Of a DNA stretch of 64,000 nt, positions 1 through 9,867 are shown one piece after another. The stretch is from NCBI RefSeq assembly GCF_002858675.1, contig NZ_PJZF01000009.1, positions 62,001-126,000 of the forward strand, in the 5' to 3' direction. Both the position numbers and the translations under genes were made by a program. Numbering within the stretch: the first letter of the stretch is position 1; each line of letters starts with the position of its first letter. The notes under the pieces are model-generated. The model was not told the DNA's origin. It searched no databases and saw nothing but the letters and a program-made list of their open reading frames with translations. This DNA is from Chimaeribacter californicus (GTDB taxonomy: Bacteria > Pseudomonadota > Gammaproteobacteria > Enterobacterales > Enterobacteriaceae).

Positions 1-3000
1 CGTTTGGATCGTAAACAATCTTGCCCTGGCCTTCATACTGGGTACCGTTGTCGGTGTTACCGTTACGCGGCGTGTCATGATCCTTGATGTTGTTGGTGCC
101 GGACCCTGGGGTCAGCACTATCGGATCAGGTACGTTTACGCCCCACTGCTTACCGTTATAGGTACTTGGATCCGCAGGGGTCGCGGTGTCAGCCTTTTTG
201 GTGTCAGCCGCACGCGGCTTGGTGGAACCTGACTTCGGTACGCCCTCATAAGGGGTGCCGTTGTTGGTGTTACCATTACGCGGTGGCTCAATCCATTCCG
301 TTTTACCGGTGGCCGATCCTGGGGTAAGGATCACACGTTCCGGCATCTTCACATCCCAATGCTTACCGTTGTATTCACTTGGCCGCTTAGGATTAGCAGG
401 ATCGATCGTATCATTACCATCCGGCTTCGGCTGGGTGTCATCCGGCTTCGGCTGAGTATCATCCGGCTTCGGCTGAGTATCATCCGGCTTCGGCTGAGTA
501 TCATCCGGCTTCGGCTGAGTGTCATCCGGCTTCGGCTGAGTGTCATCCGGCTTCGGCTGGGCGTCATCCGGCTTCGGCTGGGCGTCATCCGGCTTCGGCG
601 TTGGTTCAGGCTTCGGTGTTGGCTCAGGCTTCGGCGTTGGCTCAGGCTTCGGCGTTGGCTCAGGCTTCGGCGTTGGCTCAGGTTTCGGTGCCGCATCAGT
701 TGGTCTTGGGGCCGGGCGAGCAGTATCCGGCACATCAGCAGGTTTCGCCGCATCCGGTTTCTTCTTGCCGCTACCGCCACCGGTACCACCGGTGAAGGAG
801 ATGTCGTTGCCCCACTCTTTCTCGTCTTTATTGACTTTCGAAAGTTCGGTGCTGTCTTTGTTGACCTTACCGGTCACATCGCCCTTGACCGTACCCACAT
901 CAATGGTCGCTTTTTGCGTCTCGTTGTAATGGAGTTCATCCACCGTTTCGAGATAGACGTTAGCGCTGATACCGGTTTTGGTAATACCGCCGCCGCCGCC
1001 GCCGTAGGCGCCGTCCTGCTCAACCGTATCCGTGAGTTCAACGGCATTGATCTTGCCTGCGACATCTACCGTACCAGTCTTGTTATCAGAGATCAGGTGG
1101 CCGCCAGTGATATTCAGATCGCCACCGGTTGTCACATCCAGTGATTCTTTGGTGTGAATTCCTGATTGTTGCTTTGTTTTCGCCTCATCATGATATTCCG
1201 AACCGCCACCGGCACTGACGGAGAAGGTCGGGATAGGAACTAACCCGTTCGGCGTCGTAACAACCGCCACACCGGCCGAGACACCAGCATGCCAGCTAGA
1301 GGCATCTGTATTCACGGTATCCTGCACCGAGATGATATTTAAATCGCCGCCATTTTCAATTTTGGCCGTGTTTGCTTCAATATTCGCGCCGGCCAGGGTC
1401 GTGTCCCCACCGGTTTTAATATTTACATCGCCCGCAGTAATGGTGGAATTGGTATAACTTTTGCTGTTGCCTGATGATTTACCGCCACTGACGCCAATAT
1501 CCAGCGAGACCCCCGCACCAGCGGAGTCTTTATCAACGGCGGCCCCGCCGCTGATACCAATATCCAGGCTGCTGGTTTTTTCCTTGTAGGAGGTGGTCGC
1601 TTCAGCCGCGCTCACAGTGAGATCGCCGCCCACGTCCATATTCACACTGCCAGCCTTGGCCTCAACCCCGTTCAGGGCCGCATCTCCCTTGGTTTTAATA
1701 TTGAGCGTGCCGGCATCAATATGGGTGATATTTTCACTGGTCGCCGAAGTGGAACCGGATACCGAGCTTTTACTGATGCCGTAAGTCGTGGTAAAGCTGG
1801 CCAGGTCGTTAAAATAGAGGTTCGAGGCATCCCCCGCCACCTGAAGCGCCGTCATGGCCGGATCAAAACTGGCTTCCGGATTGTTGACTTCATTGACGAT
1901 CATCGCGGCATTTTTATCAACGACGTCCAAAATCACGCTGCCGGCCTGGCTTTTCATCCCGACAAACAACTCTTCTTTAGAGTAGGTGGTATCTAACTTA
2001 TCCTCATATTTCGTGGAAGCCAGTTCATCAGCAGTAATGTTAATTTCACCGCCTGCTTTTAGATCCGCGCCGCCAATATCGATTACTTCACCTGCGGTTA
2101 AATCCAGCTTATCACCGAAGTTCAGCGAGGCGTTCTTATTGGTGGTACTTTGGGCAGTGCTCTCCTCTTCCAGGGAGCTAAAACCAATTTTAACCTCAAG
2201 GGCTGGGGCAACCGGGGCCTTACCTGGTTTCTTGGCACCTGGGGACGCAGAGTCAGAATTATTGACGTTCTCATAGTTCCCACCATCAGCGGAAGCAGAG
2301 CCACCCTCCAGATTGCTGTAGCCGGCTTCTGCGGTATAACCGCCAGCCGTGGCTTTGCCGGTGATAGAGAACTCTTTTTTAACGTGTTCTTCTTCGCTAT
2401 AGGCAAAATCCTGCCCGGTCTTGATGTCGATATTCTCGGCGGCGGTCATTTCCCCGGTTTTACCGCTGTATTCGCCTCCTTCCATCACGATATCTTTAGC
2501 AGAGTCGATCTTCAGGTTGCCGCCAGCGGAGACGTGGCTTTGTTCACTGGTTGCAGTAGTGGATTTCGACTCCCAGCGCTCATAATTGATGCCGCTCGTG
2601 AAATTCATTTCCTGATTATATTCCGCCGTAACTTCATGCATCTCATTAAAGGCAACATCCCCTTCGGTTGAGGTCATGTCGATATTATTGCCTGCAGCAA
2701 TGGTGCCGGCATTGACGGTAATCTCTTTGGCTTTCATAGTGATATCGCCGCCGGCAGTGATGGCATCATCGTAATGATGGATCTCCTGCTTACCGGTGAC
2801 ATCACGACCGACGCTGGCGGTAATATCGATGCTGCCATTATCAGCAATCAGGCTGATATCTTTACCGGCTTTCATGGCGGCACCGTCATTATTGATCGAG
2901 CCATTAGCCGATTCAGCAGAGATGCTGCCACCCGCCGTGATGCCGCCATTCATGCCATAACTGACGTTGTTAATATCGCCTTCAGACTTGATCGTGACGT

Positions 3001-6000
3001 CACCACCGGCGCTGATATTGCCGTTACCATTATTTACCGTGGTAGCGTCAATATTTACGTCGCCTTTGGCATGAATCACTGCCGAACCGGAGCCTTGCTG
3101 CACGCCTTTTTCCATCTGCTCCAGGGTTTGCGTGGAGAGATAAACCATCGGCACCAGCACATCTGTGCCATCAATACTCTGGTTAACAAACCAGACAATA
3201 TCCTGATCCAGATTGGCTTTTTGCTCATCGGTCAGAGGCTTGCCCACTTCCAGACCTAATTCGACATCAGCAACGGCCAGATTGGCGTTATTCATCAACA
3301 TCTGCACCAGATCGGCCCCTTCAACCCCATCACGGACGCTGAAGAAAGTGCCTACAGACTGGTTCAGCTGGCGGCGAATCAACTCAGAGATGAAGTAGTT
3401 GTCACCAATCACAGTAACCGGTTCAACCGGGTTGTAACCTACCTGATCGAAGAAGTATTCAGACCCAAAGTAATCATCCTGATTGATGAGTGAGGTACGG
3501 GTTTCATACACCGGCACAACCTTACTGGTCGCACCCTCTTTAACAAAGTTACCGCCGGTGTTACGGGTATTCCACTCAGTAGAGGTGGTAAACATCCCAG
3601 GGATGCTGATCAGCTCTGCCAGCGTCGGCAGGGTACTGATACCCGCACGCAGCTCTTCCACTTTCTTCAGGTTGATAGCGACTTCATAGCTGCCATCAAT
3701 GGCATCCACTTCCTGATTGCCGATTTTCTCAACAACAACATTTTCATCTTTGCCGGTTTTGGCACCAAAGTCCCCAATGCCGTTGTCCAGGATGCCGCCG
3801 TTATGGGTAAAGTCACCACCGGCAACAATGCTGCCTTTATCACTTGGCAGGAAATATTGTTTTTTCTCTTTGAGTTGGCTCTCACTGTTACCAGTAAGTG
3901 TTGCCCAGTCACTTTTCAGGTCAGCATAGTCTTTAGCCTTCCAGCTCTCGCCAAACATCTGAACCATGATGCTGTTGAGTTGAGATGAGTCATTTCCTGC
4001 TTGACGCATGGCGTTAACAAACTCAGGACGGTTGGCATCCGACCACCAGCCCCAGTTTGCATCATCCTTAGCGTAATTATCGGGCTGCCCGCTGCCCAGC
4101 AGATAATTTAACATGGAATATACTGAATTGAACTTGGCTTCACGCGAACCATCCGCCACCACTTTCCAATAATGTTCCAGGGTAATCGGTGTATTTAATG
4201 GATTATGAAGATACTCATACATCGACATTTCAACATAACGCGGGGCGTTGTGGATATCCCCGGTCACGGTCATATTTCCGGCCGCCTGAATAATGCCGCC
4301 ATCATTGGTGACGCTCATCGGATTTTCAGCGCTATTGGTAAACAGCCCCTTCTGGTTAATCTCCATATTACCGGCAGAGGAAATTTCCCCAGCTTTCACC
4401 AGTTTGATATCTGAAGAAAGGATCGGCAAATTAGTATATATAGACCATGATACGTAAGTTGTGACTTTTACCTTATCATTTACCATGCCGTAACCGCTTT
4501 GGGTCGGGCCATATTGCCAGTCACCGCCGCTGTATTCACTAATATTTTTGATGGTCTGGGCGTCCAGCGCCATATCGCCTTCAGACCGGATAATACCTAC
4601 GGCATTAACCAAATCCTGTGCCACGATGGACATATCACCCAGGCTCAGCACGTTGCCGTTATAGTCGTTGGTAAAGGTACCATTACGGGCATCGATATCA
4701 ACGTCTTCCATACTCCAAATCAGCGCATTTTTGCCGTTGGTAATATTAGTACCGGTCAGGTGAATATCTTTGTTACTGATGATGGAATAGTTGTTGGTGA
4801 GATCGCCCCCCGCATTCAGGTGGATTTCACCGCGGCTTTCCAGCGCCGTGTCGATCTGCAAATCACCGGTGGTATTGAAGGTGACTTTATTTTTGGCATT
4901 GATATAACCGGAGTTATCGCTGTCATCAATCTCATCTTCCGGATTGCTGTCCGCCACGTCCCTGAAGATGAAGTTATCATTGATATTCAGTTCAAGGGCA
5001 TCGTCTGACCAGAGGTTCCCTTCGCGGTTTTTCAGGATATCTGCAATATTCAGGATCAGCGTTTCATACGCCTGCATATCACCAAAGCTGTTATCCAACG
5101 TTTTGGTGTTTACTGTGACGTTGGAGGCACTGACCTGGCCGCCATTGGCATTGGAAATGGAATCCGCACTGATATTCAGATCGTAATCTGAAGCAATAGT
5201 TGCACCGTCAGTGTTGACCAACACCTCAGCAACCGTCAGATCCAGGTTGCCGTAGGCCAGTACACCACCGCCGTAGCCGCTGTTATTCATTGACCGGGCA
5301 GAAATGGTGATATTACCTGCGGATTGGATAATCGCGGTGCTGTTGATAAGTTTGCCAATCTGGGTAAGAACTACCGCCGCTTCACCGCTGAGGTAGCCAC
5401 CGTTTTCGTTAGTGATATTCTGGATGGTATCCAGTGTCAGCTGTTCGATCGATGCGATCAGGGCAGTTTCACCGCTGTTGACCAGGGTATTAATCCCTTT
5501 CAGTACTAACGCGGCGTTCGCCTGAATAAGCCCTTTGTTCTCCAGCGTATTGATGTCGGTAATGGAGACCAGGGCTTCAGACAGGATCTGGCTGGTTTCA
5601 TCATTAGAAAGCGTGCCGATATTTGACAGCGTCAGCGCATCATTAATTGACAGCATACCGGACGCGTTTTCATTCTTCAGCGTGCCGACGCGATCGATAG
5701 TGAGTGCGCCCTGAGACTGCATGGTGCTGCTGTCACTGTTCAGCACTTGATCGGCATTGCTGATTTTCAGTGAGCCTTCTGCACTGATTAAGCCTTTCTG
5801 GTTGACGATGTTTTTTACACCATCAATCTCTACGTTGCCCGTTGCCGAGAGTGTGGACTGGGCATTGTTCAGGTCGTTGGCCTGCGTGATGCTCAGTGAA
5901 TCCCCGGCAATGATTTCCGCATTATTCTGGTTGTTGATGGTGGTGATATTATCCAGTACCACCGTATTACCCTGAATCAGGCCCGAATCATTCAGCAACG

Positions 6001-8047
6001 TATTACTGTTTTTCAGGTTAAAGGCATTATCAGTAATGATGGTGCCATTATTCAGGTTCGCGAGGGTATCCAGTCCGTCCAGGTGGATATTATTCCCTTG
6101 CATCCAGCCGCCATCATTGGTGATAGTGAGCTTACGCGCTTCGGCACCGGCTACTGTCAAATCGCCATAGGCTGTGGTTTCGCTGCCCTGATGCAGGTTC
6201 AATGCATTGGTCAGCGCAACATTCATCTCTTTGCCGGAATAGAGTTTACCGCTGTTGTCCAGGGTGTCTGTTTTAATGCTCAGCGCATCCGCAGACTGAA
6301 TTTTCCCGGTATTGGTCACTTTCGCGCTGCCGGCCGTGGTGCCGTTCTGCTGGAGAGCGACGTTTTTACCCTGAATATCCCCACTGTTATTAAGCAGATC
6401 ACCATTAGCCGTCAGCGTAATATTACCGTTAGTGCTGCTGATCACACCGCTGTTATCCAGTGTTCCGGTCTCTACGGCGATCGCGTTATTAGCAAACATA
6501 CCGCCATGGTTTTCCAGCGTGCCGAGTGTAAAGCGCTGCGAATCGGCATAAATAATACCGCTGTTTTTCGCCTTACGCGCTTTAATGGAGAAGGAACCGG
6601 CGGCGTTAATAGTGCCGTCATTTTCTACCACATCAGTAATGTTAAAGGTGATCGCGCCCTTCTGGGCAATCACGCCGCCTTTACTGTTTTTAAATGTGTT
6701 GGCATTAACGCTGATGTCACCCTGTTGGGCCACAAGCTGCGCATCAGAGGTGACCTTAGCGTCAACCACCTGCCCATTCACCCGCACCACATACGCGCCT
6801 TTTTCCAGGGTGATCGTGGCATTCGTCAGGCGGTTATTTTGCGCATCAATGGCATACAGATTACCTGCAATCTGATATTCATTATTCACATTAATAATAA
6901 TAGCCGGGATATTGCCGGTACTGCCCTGGCCATTTTTGGCCATCAATGTGGCGGCACTTTGCAACATGGAACTGGCATCGATGCGGATTGTGCCCTGTTC
7001 TGATACGGCATCAGCGCCCAGCATCAGGTGTGACAGCGCGCGGATGACCAGATCGCCCTGGCTGGCAATACCGCCGTAGCCCGCATTTTTCTGCACGGAG
7101 ATGTTGTTACCCGCCAGGGTGACATTGCCCTGCTCACTTTGAATGCCGCTCAGCATCAGGTCGCCGTCGGCAGAGATTTCCACCCCACGGGTACCTACCA
7201 GGCTGCCCTGATGGCGCACGCCCACACCACTTTCGGTACTGATCAGTTGAATACGGCCGCCATACATGGAGCCTAAGGCGCTGCCGTCAATAGCCACTTC
7301 CGGACGATTCTCGCCGGTGGTGCTGCGCACGGTATGGGTGCGGGTTTCCGGATCATAATCATTCAGACCCGTTACCACTTTAATCTCTGCTTGACCGGCA
7401 ATTTCTCCTTCCAGTTTCACGGTACGGCTGACGATATCAAAATAGCCCAGGCCATCGGTTGAAATGCCGCGTCCTTCGATATCGACTCCGCCTTTTTCTA
7501 CGTTAAACAGAATACGGCCATCGTTCTGAGGGACGACTTTACCGGTGGTCAGGGTCAGGTTGTTGGTATTGACAGTTGCGACACCATTAACTTTGATGCC
7601 GTTTTCGTTGGCAACAATGACGTCGGCTTTACGGCCAAACACTTCCATGGTGCCGTTGAGGTGCGTGCCTTTTGCGCCCGTGACCTCATTGAGGATGACG
7701 TTGGCTTCTTTGTTCAGCTGGCTGTTCTTCATGGTATGACCGCCAATTTGGGACACACCGTCGGCCATGCTGTTGTTAAAAATCACACCCTGCTGATTAA
7801 CGTTGAATTCTGAATATTTATTATGTGAAATTCCACGTTGGTTAGGATCGGTGATATTAATAACCGGCGTACCATTCGCTGACTGATTCATTGTCGGCGA
7901 ATTTTGCTTATTTGCTTCCGGAATAATACCATCACCCATTGCGGCTACTGGCATAACGCTGGCAATGGCCAGATATAAGGGACGAAGCTTACTGTTCAAC
8001 CCCTTTCCTTTTCTACTTACTTTTTGAACCGGCTGTTTTTTACTCAC
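1..8047 (-). CDS. TpsA exoprotein, FHA/CdiA-like, C-terminus off window
   Basis: This is a very large secreted exoprotein of a two-partner (type Vb) secretion system, exported by the TpsB encoded just upstream. The frame is open from a GTG at 8047 to the window edge (about 2682 residues, incomplete). AGAGGAAG lies six bases before the GTG. The N-terminus has a long basic region and a hydrophobic core (about residues 22-37), fitting an extended Sec signal. A TPS domain follows, with NSQLNKEANVILNEV at 109-122 and NENG at 147-150. Long beta-helix repeats rich in N, G, D and T then run on (FHA-1-like). A globular stretch is followed by DIVWFVNQ at about 1616-1623 and VLVPMVYL, a signature shared with CdiA-type proteins, and more haemagglutinin repeats (FHA-2-like). 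The tail (about 2450-2545) is proline-rich tandem repeat, then a duplicated module. I saw no cysteine in the parts translated. Likely an adhesin; a contact-dependent toxin tip beyond the window cannot be excluded. Confidence 0.93.
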   Translation of the reverse strand, partial: MSKKQPVQKVSRKGKGLNSKLRPLYLAIASVMPVAAMGDGIIPEANKQNSPTMNQSANGTPVINITDPNQRGISHNKYSEFNVNQQGVIFNNSMADGVSQIGGHTMKNSQLNKEANVILNEVTGAKGTHLNGTMEVFGRKADVIVANENGIKVNGVATVNTNNLTLTTGKVVPQNDGRILFNVEKGGVDIEGRGISTDGLGYFDIVSRTVKLEGEIAGQAEIKVVTGLNDYDPETRTHTVRSTTGENRPEVAIDGSALGSMYGGRIQLISTESGVGVRHQGSLVGTRGVEISADGDLMLSGIQSEQGNVTLAGNNISVQKNAGYGGIASQGDLVIRALSHLMLGADAVSEQGTIRIDASSMLQSAATLMAKNGQGSTGNIPAIIINVNNEYQIAGNLYAIDAQNNRLTNATITLEKGAYVVRVNGQVVDAKVTSDAQLVAQQGDISVNANTFKNSKGGVIAQKGAITFNITDVVENDGTINAAGSFSIKARKAKNSGIIYADSQRFTLGTLENHGGMFANNAIAVETGTLDNSGVISSTNGNITLTANGDLLNNSGDIQGKNVALQQNGTTAGSAKVTNTGKIQSADALSIKTDTLDNSGKLYSGKEMNVALTNALNLHQGSETTAYGDLTVAGAEARKLTITNDGGWMQGNNIHLDGLDTLANLNNGTIITDNAFNLKNSNTLLNDSGLIQGNTVVLDNITTINNQNNAEIIAGDSLSITQANDLNNAQSTLSATGNVEIDGVKNIVNQKGLISAEGSLKISNADQVLNSDSSTMQSQGALTIDRVGTLKNENASGMLSINDALTLSNIGTLSNDETSQILSEALVSITDINTLENKGLIQANAALVLKGINTLVNSGETALIASIEQLTLDTIQNITNENGGYLSGEAAVVLTQIGKLINSTAIIQSAGNITISARSMNNSGYGGGVLAYGNLDLTVAEVLVNTDGATIASDYDLNISADSISNANGGQVSASNVTVNTKTLDNSFGDMQAYETLILNIADILKNREGNLWSDDALELNINDNFIFRDVADSNPEDEIDDSDNSGYINAKNKVTFNTTGDLQIDTALESRGEIHLNAGGDLTNNYSIISNKDIHLTGTNITNGKNALIWSMEDVDIDARNGTFTNDYNGNVLSLGDMSIVAQDLVNAVGIIRSEGDMALDAQTIKNISEYSGGDWQYGPTQSGYGMVNDKVKVTTYVSWSIYTNLPILSSDIKLVKAGEISSAGNMEINQKGLFTNSAENPMSVTNDGGIIQAAGNMTVTGDIHNAPRYVEMSMYEYLHNPLNTPITLEHYWKVVADGSREAKFNSVYSMLNYLLGSGQPDNYAKDDANWGWWSDANRPEFVNAMRQAGNDSSQLNSIMVQMFGESWKAKDYADLKSDWATLTGNSESQLKEKKQYFLPSDKGSIVAGGDFTHNGGILDNGIGDFGAKTGKDENVVVEKIGNQEVDAIDGSYEVAINLKKVEELRAGISTLPTLAELISIPGMFTTSTEWNTRNTGGNFVKEGATSKVVPVYETRTSLINQDDYFGSEYFFDQVGYNPVEPVTVIGDNYFISELIRRQLNQSVGTFFSVRDGVEGADLVQMLMNNANLAVADVELGLEVGKPLTDEQKANLDQDIVWFVNQSIDGTDVLVPMVYLSTQTLEQMEKGVQQGSGSAVIHAKGDVNIDATTVNNGNGNISAGGDVTIKSEGDINNVSYGMNGGITAGGSISAESANGSINNDGAAMKAGKDISLIADNGSIDITASVGRDVTGKQEIHHYDDAITAGGDITMKAKEITVNAGTIAAGNNIDMTSTEGDVAFNEMHEVTAEYNQEMNFTSGINYERWESKSTTATSEQSHVSAGGNLKIDSAKDIVMEGGEYSGKTGEMTAAENIDIKTGQDFAYSEEEHVKKEFSITGKATAGGYTAEAGYSNLEGGSASADGGNYENVNNSDSASPGAKKPGKAPVAPALEVKIGFSSLEEESTAQSTTNKNASLNFGDKLDLTAGEVIDIGGADLKAGGEINITADELASTKYEDKLDTTYSKEELFVGMKSQAGSVILDVVDKNAAMIVNEVNNPEASFDPAMTALQVAGDASNLYFNDLASFTTTYGISKSSVSGSTSATSENITHIDAGTLNIKTKGDAALNGVEAKAGSVNMDVGGDLTVSAAEATTSYKEKTSSLDIGISGGAAVDKDSAGAGVSLDIGVSGGKSSGNSKSYTNSTITAGDVNIKTGGDTTLAGANIEANTAKIENGGDLNIISVQDTVNTDASSWHAGVSAGVAVVTTPNGLVPIPTFSVSAGGGSEYHDEAKTKQQSGIHTKESLDVTTGGDLNITGGHLISDNKTGTVDVAGKINAVELTDTVEQDGAYGGGGGGITKTGISANVYLETVDELHYNETQKATIDVGTVKGDVTGKVNKDSTELSKVNKDEKEWGNDISFTGGTGGGSGKKKPDAAKPADVPDTARPAPRPTDAAPKPEPTPKPEPTPKPEPTPKPEPTPKPEPTPKPDDAQPKPDDAQPKPDDTQPKPDDTQPKPDDTQPKPDDTQPKPDDTQPKPDDTQPKPDGNDTIDPANPKRPSEYNGKHWDVKMPERVILTPGSATGKTEWIEPPRNGNTNNGTPYEGVPKSGSTKPRAADTKKADTATPADPSTYNGKQWGVNVPDPIVLTPGSGTNNIKDHDTPRNGNTDNGTQYEGQGKIVYDPN
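28..373 (-). repeat. Duplicated ~71-residue module near the TpsA C-terminus
   Basis: Two in-frame copies, 213 bp apart, each start with YNGK and continue W-x-V-x-x-P, then LTPGS, PRNGNT, NGT and YEG. Copy 1 begins near residue 2559 and copy 2 near 2630. The second runs on towards the window edge, so more copies may follow. The order of motifs is identical, while the 10-15 residues between LTPGS and PRNGNT differ. This pattern looks like a repeated binding or surface-exposed module, but I do not recognise the domain family. Confidence 0.75.
421..588 (-). repeat. 21-bp tandem repeat, eight units, encoding D-T/A-Q-P-K-P-D
   Basis: Eight consecutive 21-bp units encode the heptapeptide DTQPKPD or DAQPKPD in the TpsA frame. 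Units differ by only one or two bases at the third and fourth codon (gagtat, gagtgt, gggcgt variants). Because the unit is a multiple of three, slippage would change the length of the linker without breaking the frame. The proline- and charge-rich sequence should form an extended stalk. Confidence 0.95.
591..698 (-). repeat. 18-bp tandem repeat, five units plus one degenerate, encoding P-E-P-T-P-K
   Basis: Five 18-bp units encoding the hexapeptide PEPTPK adjoin the 21-bp array, with a sixth degenerate unit at 681-698. The three copies at 627-680 are identical, which suggests recent duplication. Together with the 21-bp array this makes a continuous proline-rich segment of about 90 residues. 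Confidence 0.93.
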
Positions 8048-8094
8048 GATTTCTTCCTCTAAAAATTAACCATCGCCCAACAAAGATTATTCAC

Positions 8095-9840
8095 TTAGAA
8101 ATTCAATCCGACGTTGTAATAGATTGCGCTTTCAGCCACATCTTGTTCTCTCAATGTAGAGGGTTCAGCTAAAGGCCAGCTCATCGTAAGTGAAGTATTA
8201 AAATAACGGCCAGAGGCTTTAACGCCGACGGCTGCACCAGTCATATATTGCGTATGACACGCATCAACACCTGAAGGACAGTTATCTTTAACCACCCCTA
8301 AATCGTAACCAATAAAGGGTGTGATTTGGGTTATGCCGAATTTATTGACATATATCGGGAAATTAATGTTATTTGAAACATAGGCGCCGCTATGAACAGA
8401 CATAAAGCTGTCTTTATAGCCACGTACCGTAAACTCATCACCCACACTGAATTTCGCATCGCTCACTGTCACATCAGGGGTATATTGGAAACCTGAACTC
8501 ATATCGTAACTAATACCGACATGATCATTTCGGTAGAGATCGCGAGACCAGTTCACCATGCCGTTATATTTGACATAATTCAGGTCAAAGCCTTCCAAAT
8601 CGGCATCATCTTTCCATGCTGCATTAAACCAGGGAGTACCGGTGGTAATATTCAAATCACCATAGACCCAGCCGCCAAATAATACTCCAACCCGGTTTAC
8701 CCCGGCCGTGATGCTGCTATAACGTTTACTGCTGACATCAATGATGTCGCCTTCAATCAGGTTTGCGCTGTCACGCGTCTCTAATTTGACATAGCCGCTG
8801 GTTTTCCCCAGGGCGTCACGGTGCAGCAGACGGCTCAATTTTAATGAGGCACGGCTTGAATCACCCTCGCTGTGGTAGCCGCCATAAAAACCGCCAATGG
8901 TTTTCGCGTAACCGGATTTATAGAACATCATGTCCCAGGTCCAGTAGCCCAAAGGCAAGCTATAGTTGACGGACCAGGAGTCCTGGTTATCCGGATTATT
9001 TTTCAGATCGTTAAACGAGTAATAAAAGCCCAGCACATCGTTCAGGCCAAGCGGGTTATTGACGTTCAGGCTGGCAGAATATTGCCCCCAGCCATCCGCT
9101 TCTGTCCCAGAGTTATTGGTGGCAATGCCGCCGGAAAAAGTCTGAACATCTGCACCTTGCAGATTCACCGTGGAGTAACCCATTTTCTCGTTTGGCACGA
9201 TACTTAATTTATCATTGCGGGAAACACGCAACAGGTTATCCAGGCCCTGGTCAATATCCTGAAGGTTTAACGGCTTACCTTCAGCAAATGGCATGGCGCT
9301 GAACAGACGCGATGATTCACGGAATGTCGGCTTCTTTCCTTCCACGCTGAAGTCAGCGACTTTTCCCCACAGCACTTTCAGGTTCAGAATACCTTCGCGC
9401 AGGTTACCTTGTTGGATGGTGACCAGCGTGGTGGAGTAGCCTTTCCCAATATAGAAATCACTGAGTTCCTTTACCAGGGTCATGATTTCATATTGGCCCA
9501 TTTTGGTATTGATATAGCGATCAATAATCTTTTGCCGCGCCGGTGAATCTTCATAGATGTCATCACCGTCAACATTGATCTCTTTAATCATAAACTGGTA
9601 GCCGGCACCCGGCTTGCCCAGCGCTGAAAGGGAAGTATCAATTCCCATCTCTTTCTGGGTGATAATTTCTTTTTCACGCGCCTTCTCTTCCTCAATAGTA
9701 AGTTGGTTCTGGCGGCGTTCTAATTGATCCAGTTCATGCTTTGCGTTATTTGTTGATAACATCGCAGAGTAAGCATTGCCGGAAAGTAATAATACGCCTG
9801 CACTGACGCAAAGCATTTTCTTCATCATGTTAAATTGCAC
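8095..9840 (-). CDS. TpsB outer-membrane transporter, ShlB/FhaC/CdiB family
   Basis: This is the outer-membrane pore partner that secretes and folds the adjacent TpsA. The 581-residue protein has a signal peptide (hydrophobic segment about 10-25), a charged periplasmic helix region (about 35-65), a POTRA domain (about 83-160 visible) and a C-terminal beta-barrel. The barrel carries VRGY at 472-475, the conserved L6-loop tetrad of Omp85/TpsB proteins, and ends in phenylalanine. Two cysteines (DNCPSGVDAC) sit in a late loop. The listed start is a GTG. An ATG four codons in (9828), preceded by TAGGTG at nine bases, is at least as likely. The gene lies 27-39 bp behind the fimbrial adhesin and 47 bp before tpsA, so co-transcription is expected. 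Confidence 0.95.
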   Translation of the reverse strand: MQFNMMKKMLCVSAGVLLLSGNAYSAMLSTNNAKHELDQLERRQNQLTIEEEKAREKEIITQKEMGIDTSLSALGKPGAGYQFMIKEINVDGDDIYEDSPARQKIIDRYINTKMGQYEIMTLVKELSDFYIGKGYSTTLVTIQQGNLREGILNLKVLWGKVADFSVEGKKPTFRESSRLFSAMPFAEGKPLNLQDIDQGLDNLLRVSRNDKLSIVPNEKMGYSTVNLQGADVQTFSGGIATNNSGTEADGWGQYSASLNVNNPLGLNDVLGFYYSFNDLKNNPDNQDSWSVNYSLPLGYWTWDMMFYKSGYAKTIGGFYGGYHSEGDSSRASLKLSRLLHRDALGKTSGYVKLETRDSANLIEGDIIDVSSKRYSSITAGVNRVGVLFGGWVYGDLNITTGTPWFNAAWKDDADLEGFDLNYVKYNGMVNWSRDLYRNDHVGISYDMSSGFQYTPDVTVSDAKFSVGDEFTVRGYKDSFMSVHSGAYVSNNINFPIYVNKFGITQITPFIGYDLGVVKDNCPSGVDACHTQYMTGAAVGVKASGRYFNTSLTMSWPLAEPSTLREQDVAESAIYYNVGLNF

Positions 9841-9867
9841 CTATAAGACTTAATGTATTGAAATTAG

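Noticed and set aside
421-698. Regularly repeated DNA that could suggest a CRISPR array
   Set aside because: Units are 18 or 21 bp, directly adjacent without spacers, and encode in-frame peptide repeats; no cas genes are near.
359-7003. Long plus-strand open frames across 359-1144, 540-929, 2150-2671, 4499-5008 and 6083-7003
   Set aside because: They lie antisense to the continuous TpsA frame, which has family motifs throughout; the plus-strand translations are low-complexity or have no domain and no ribosome site.
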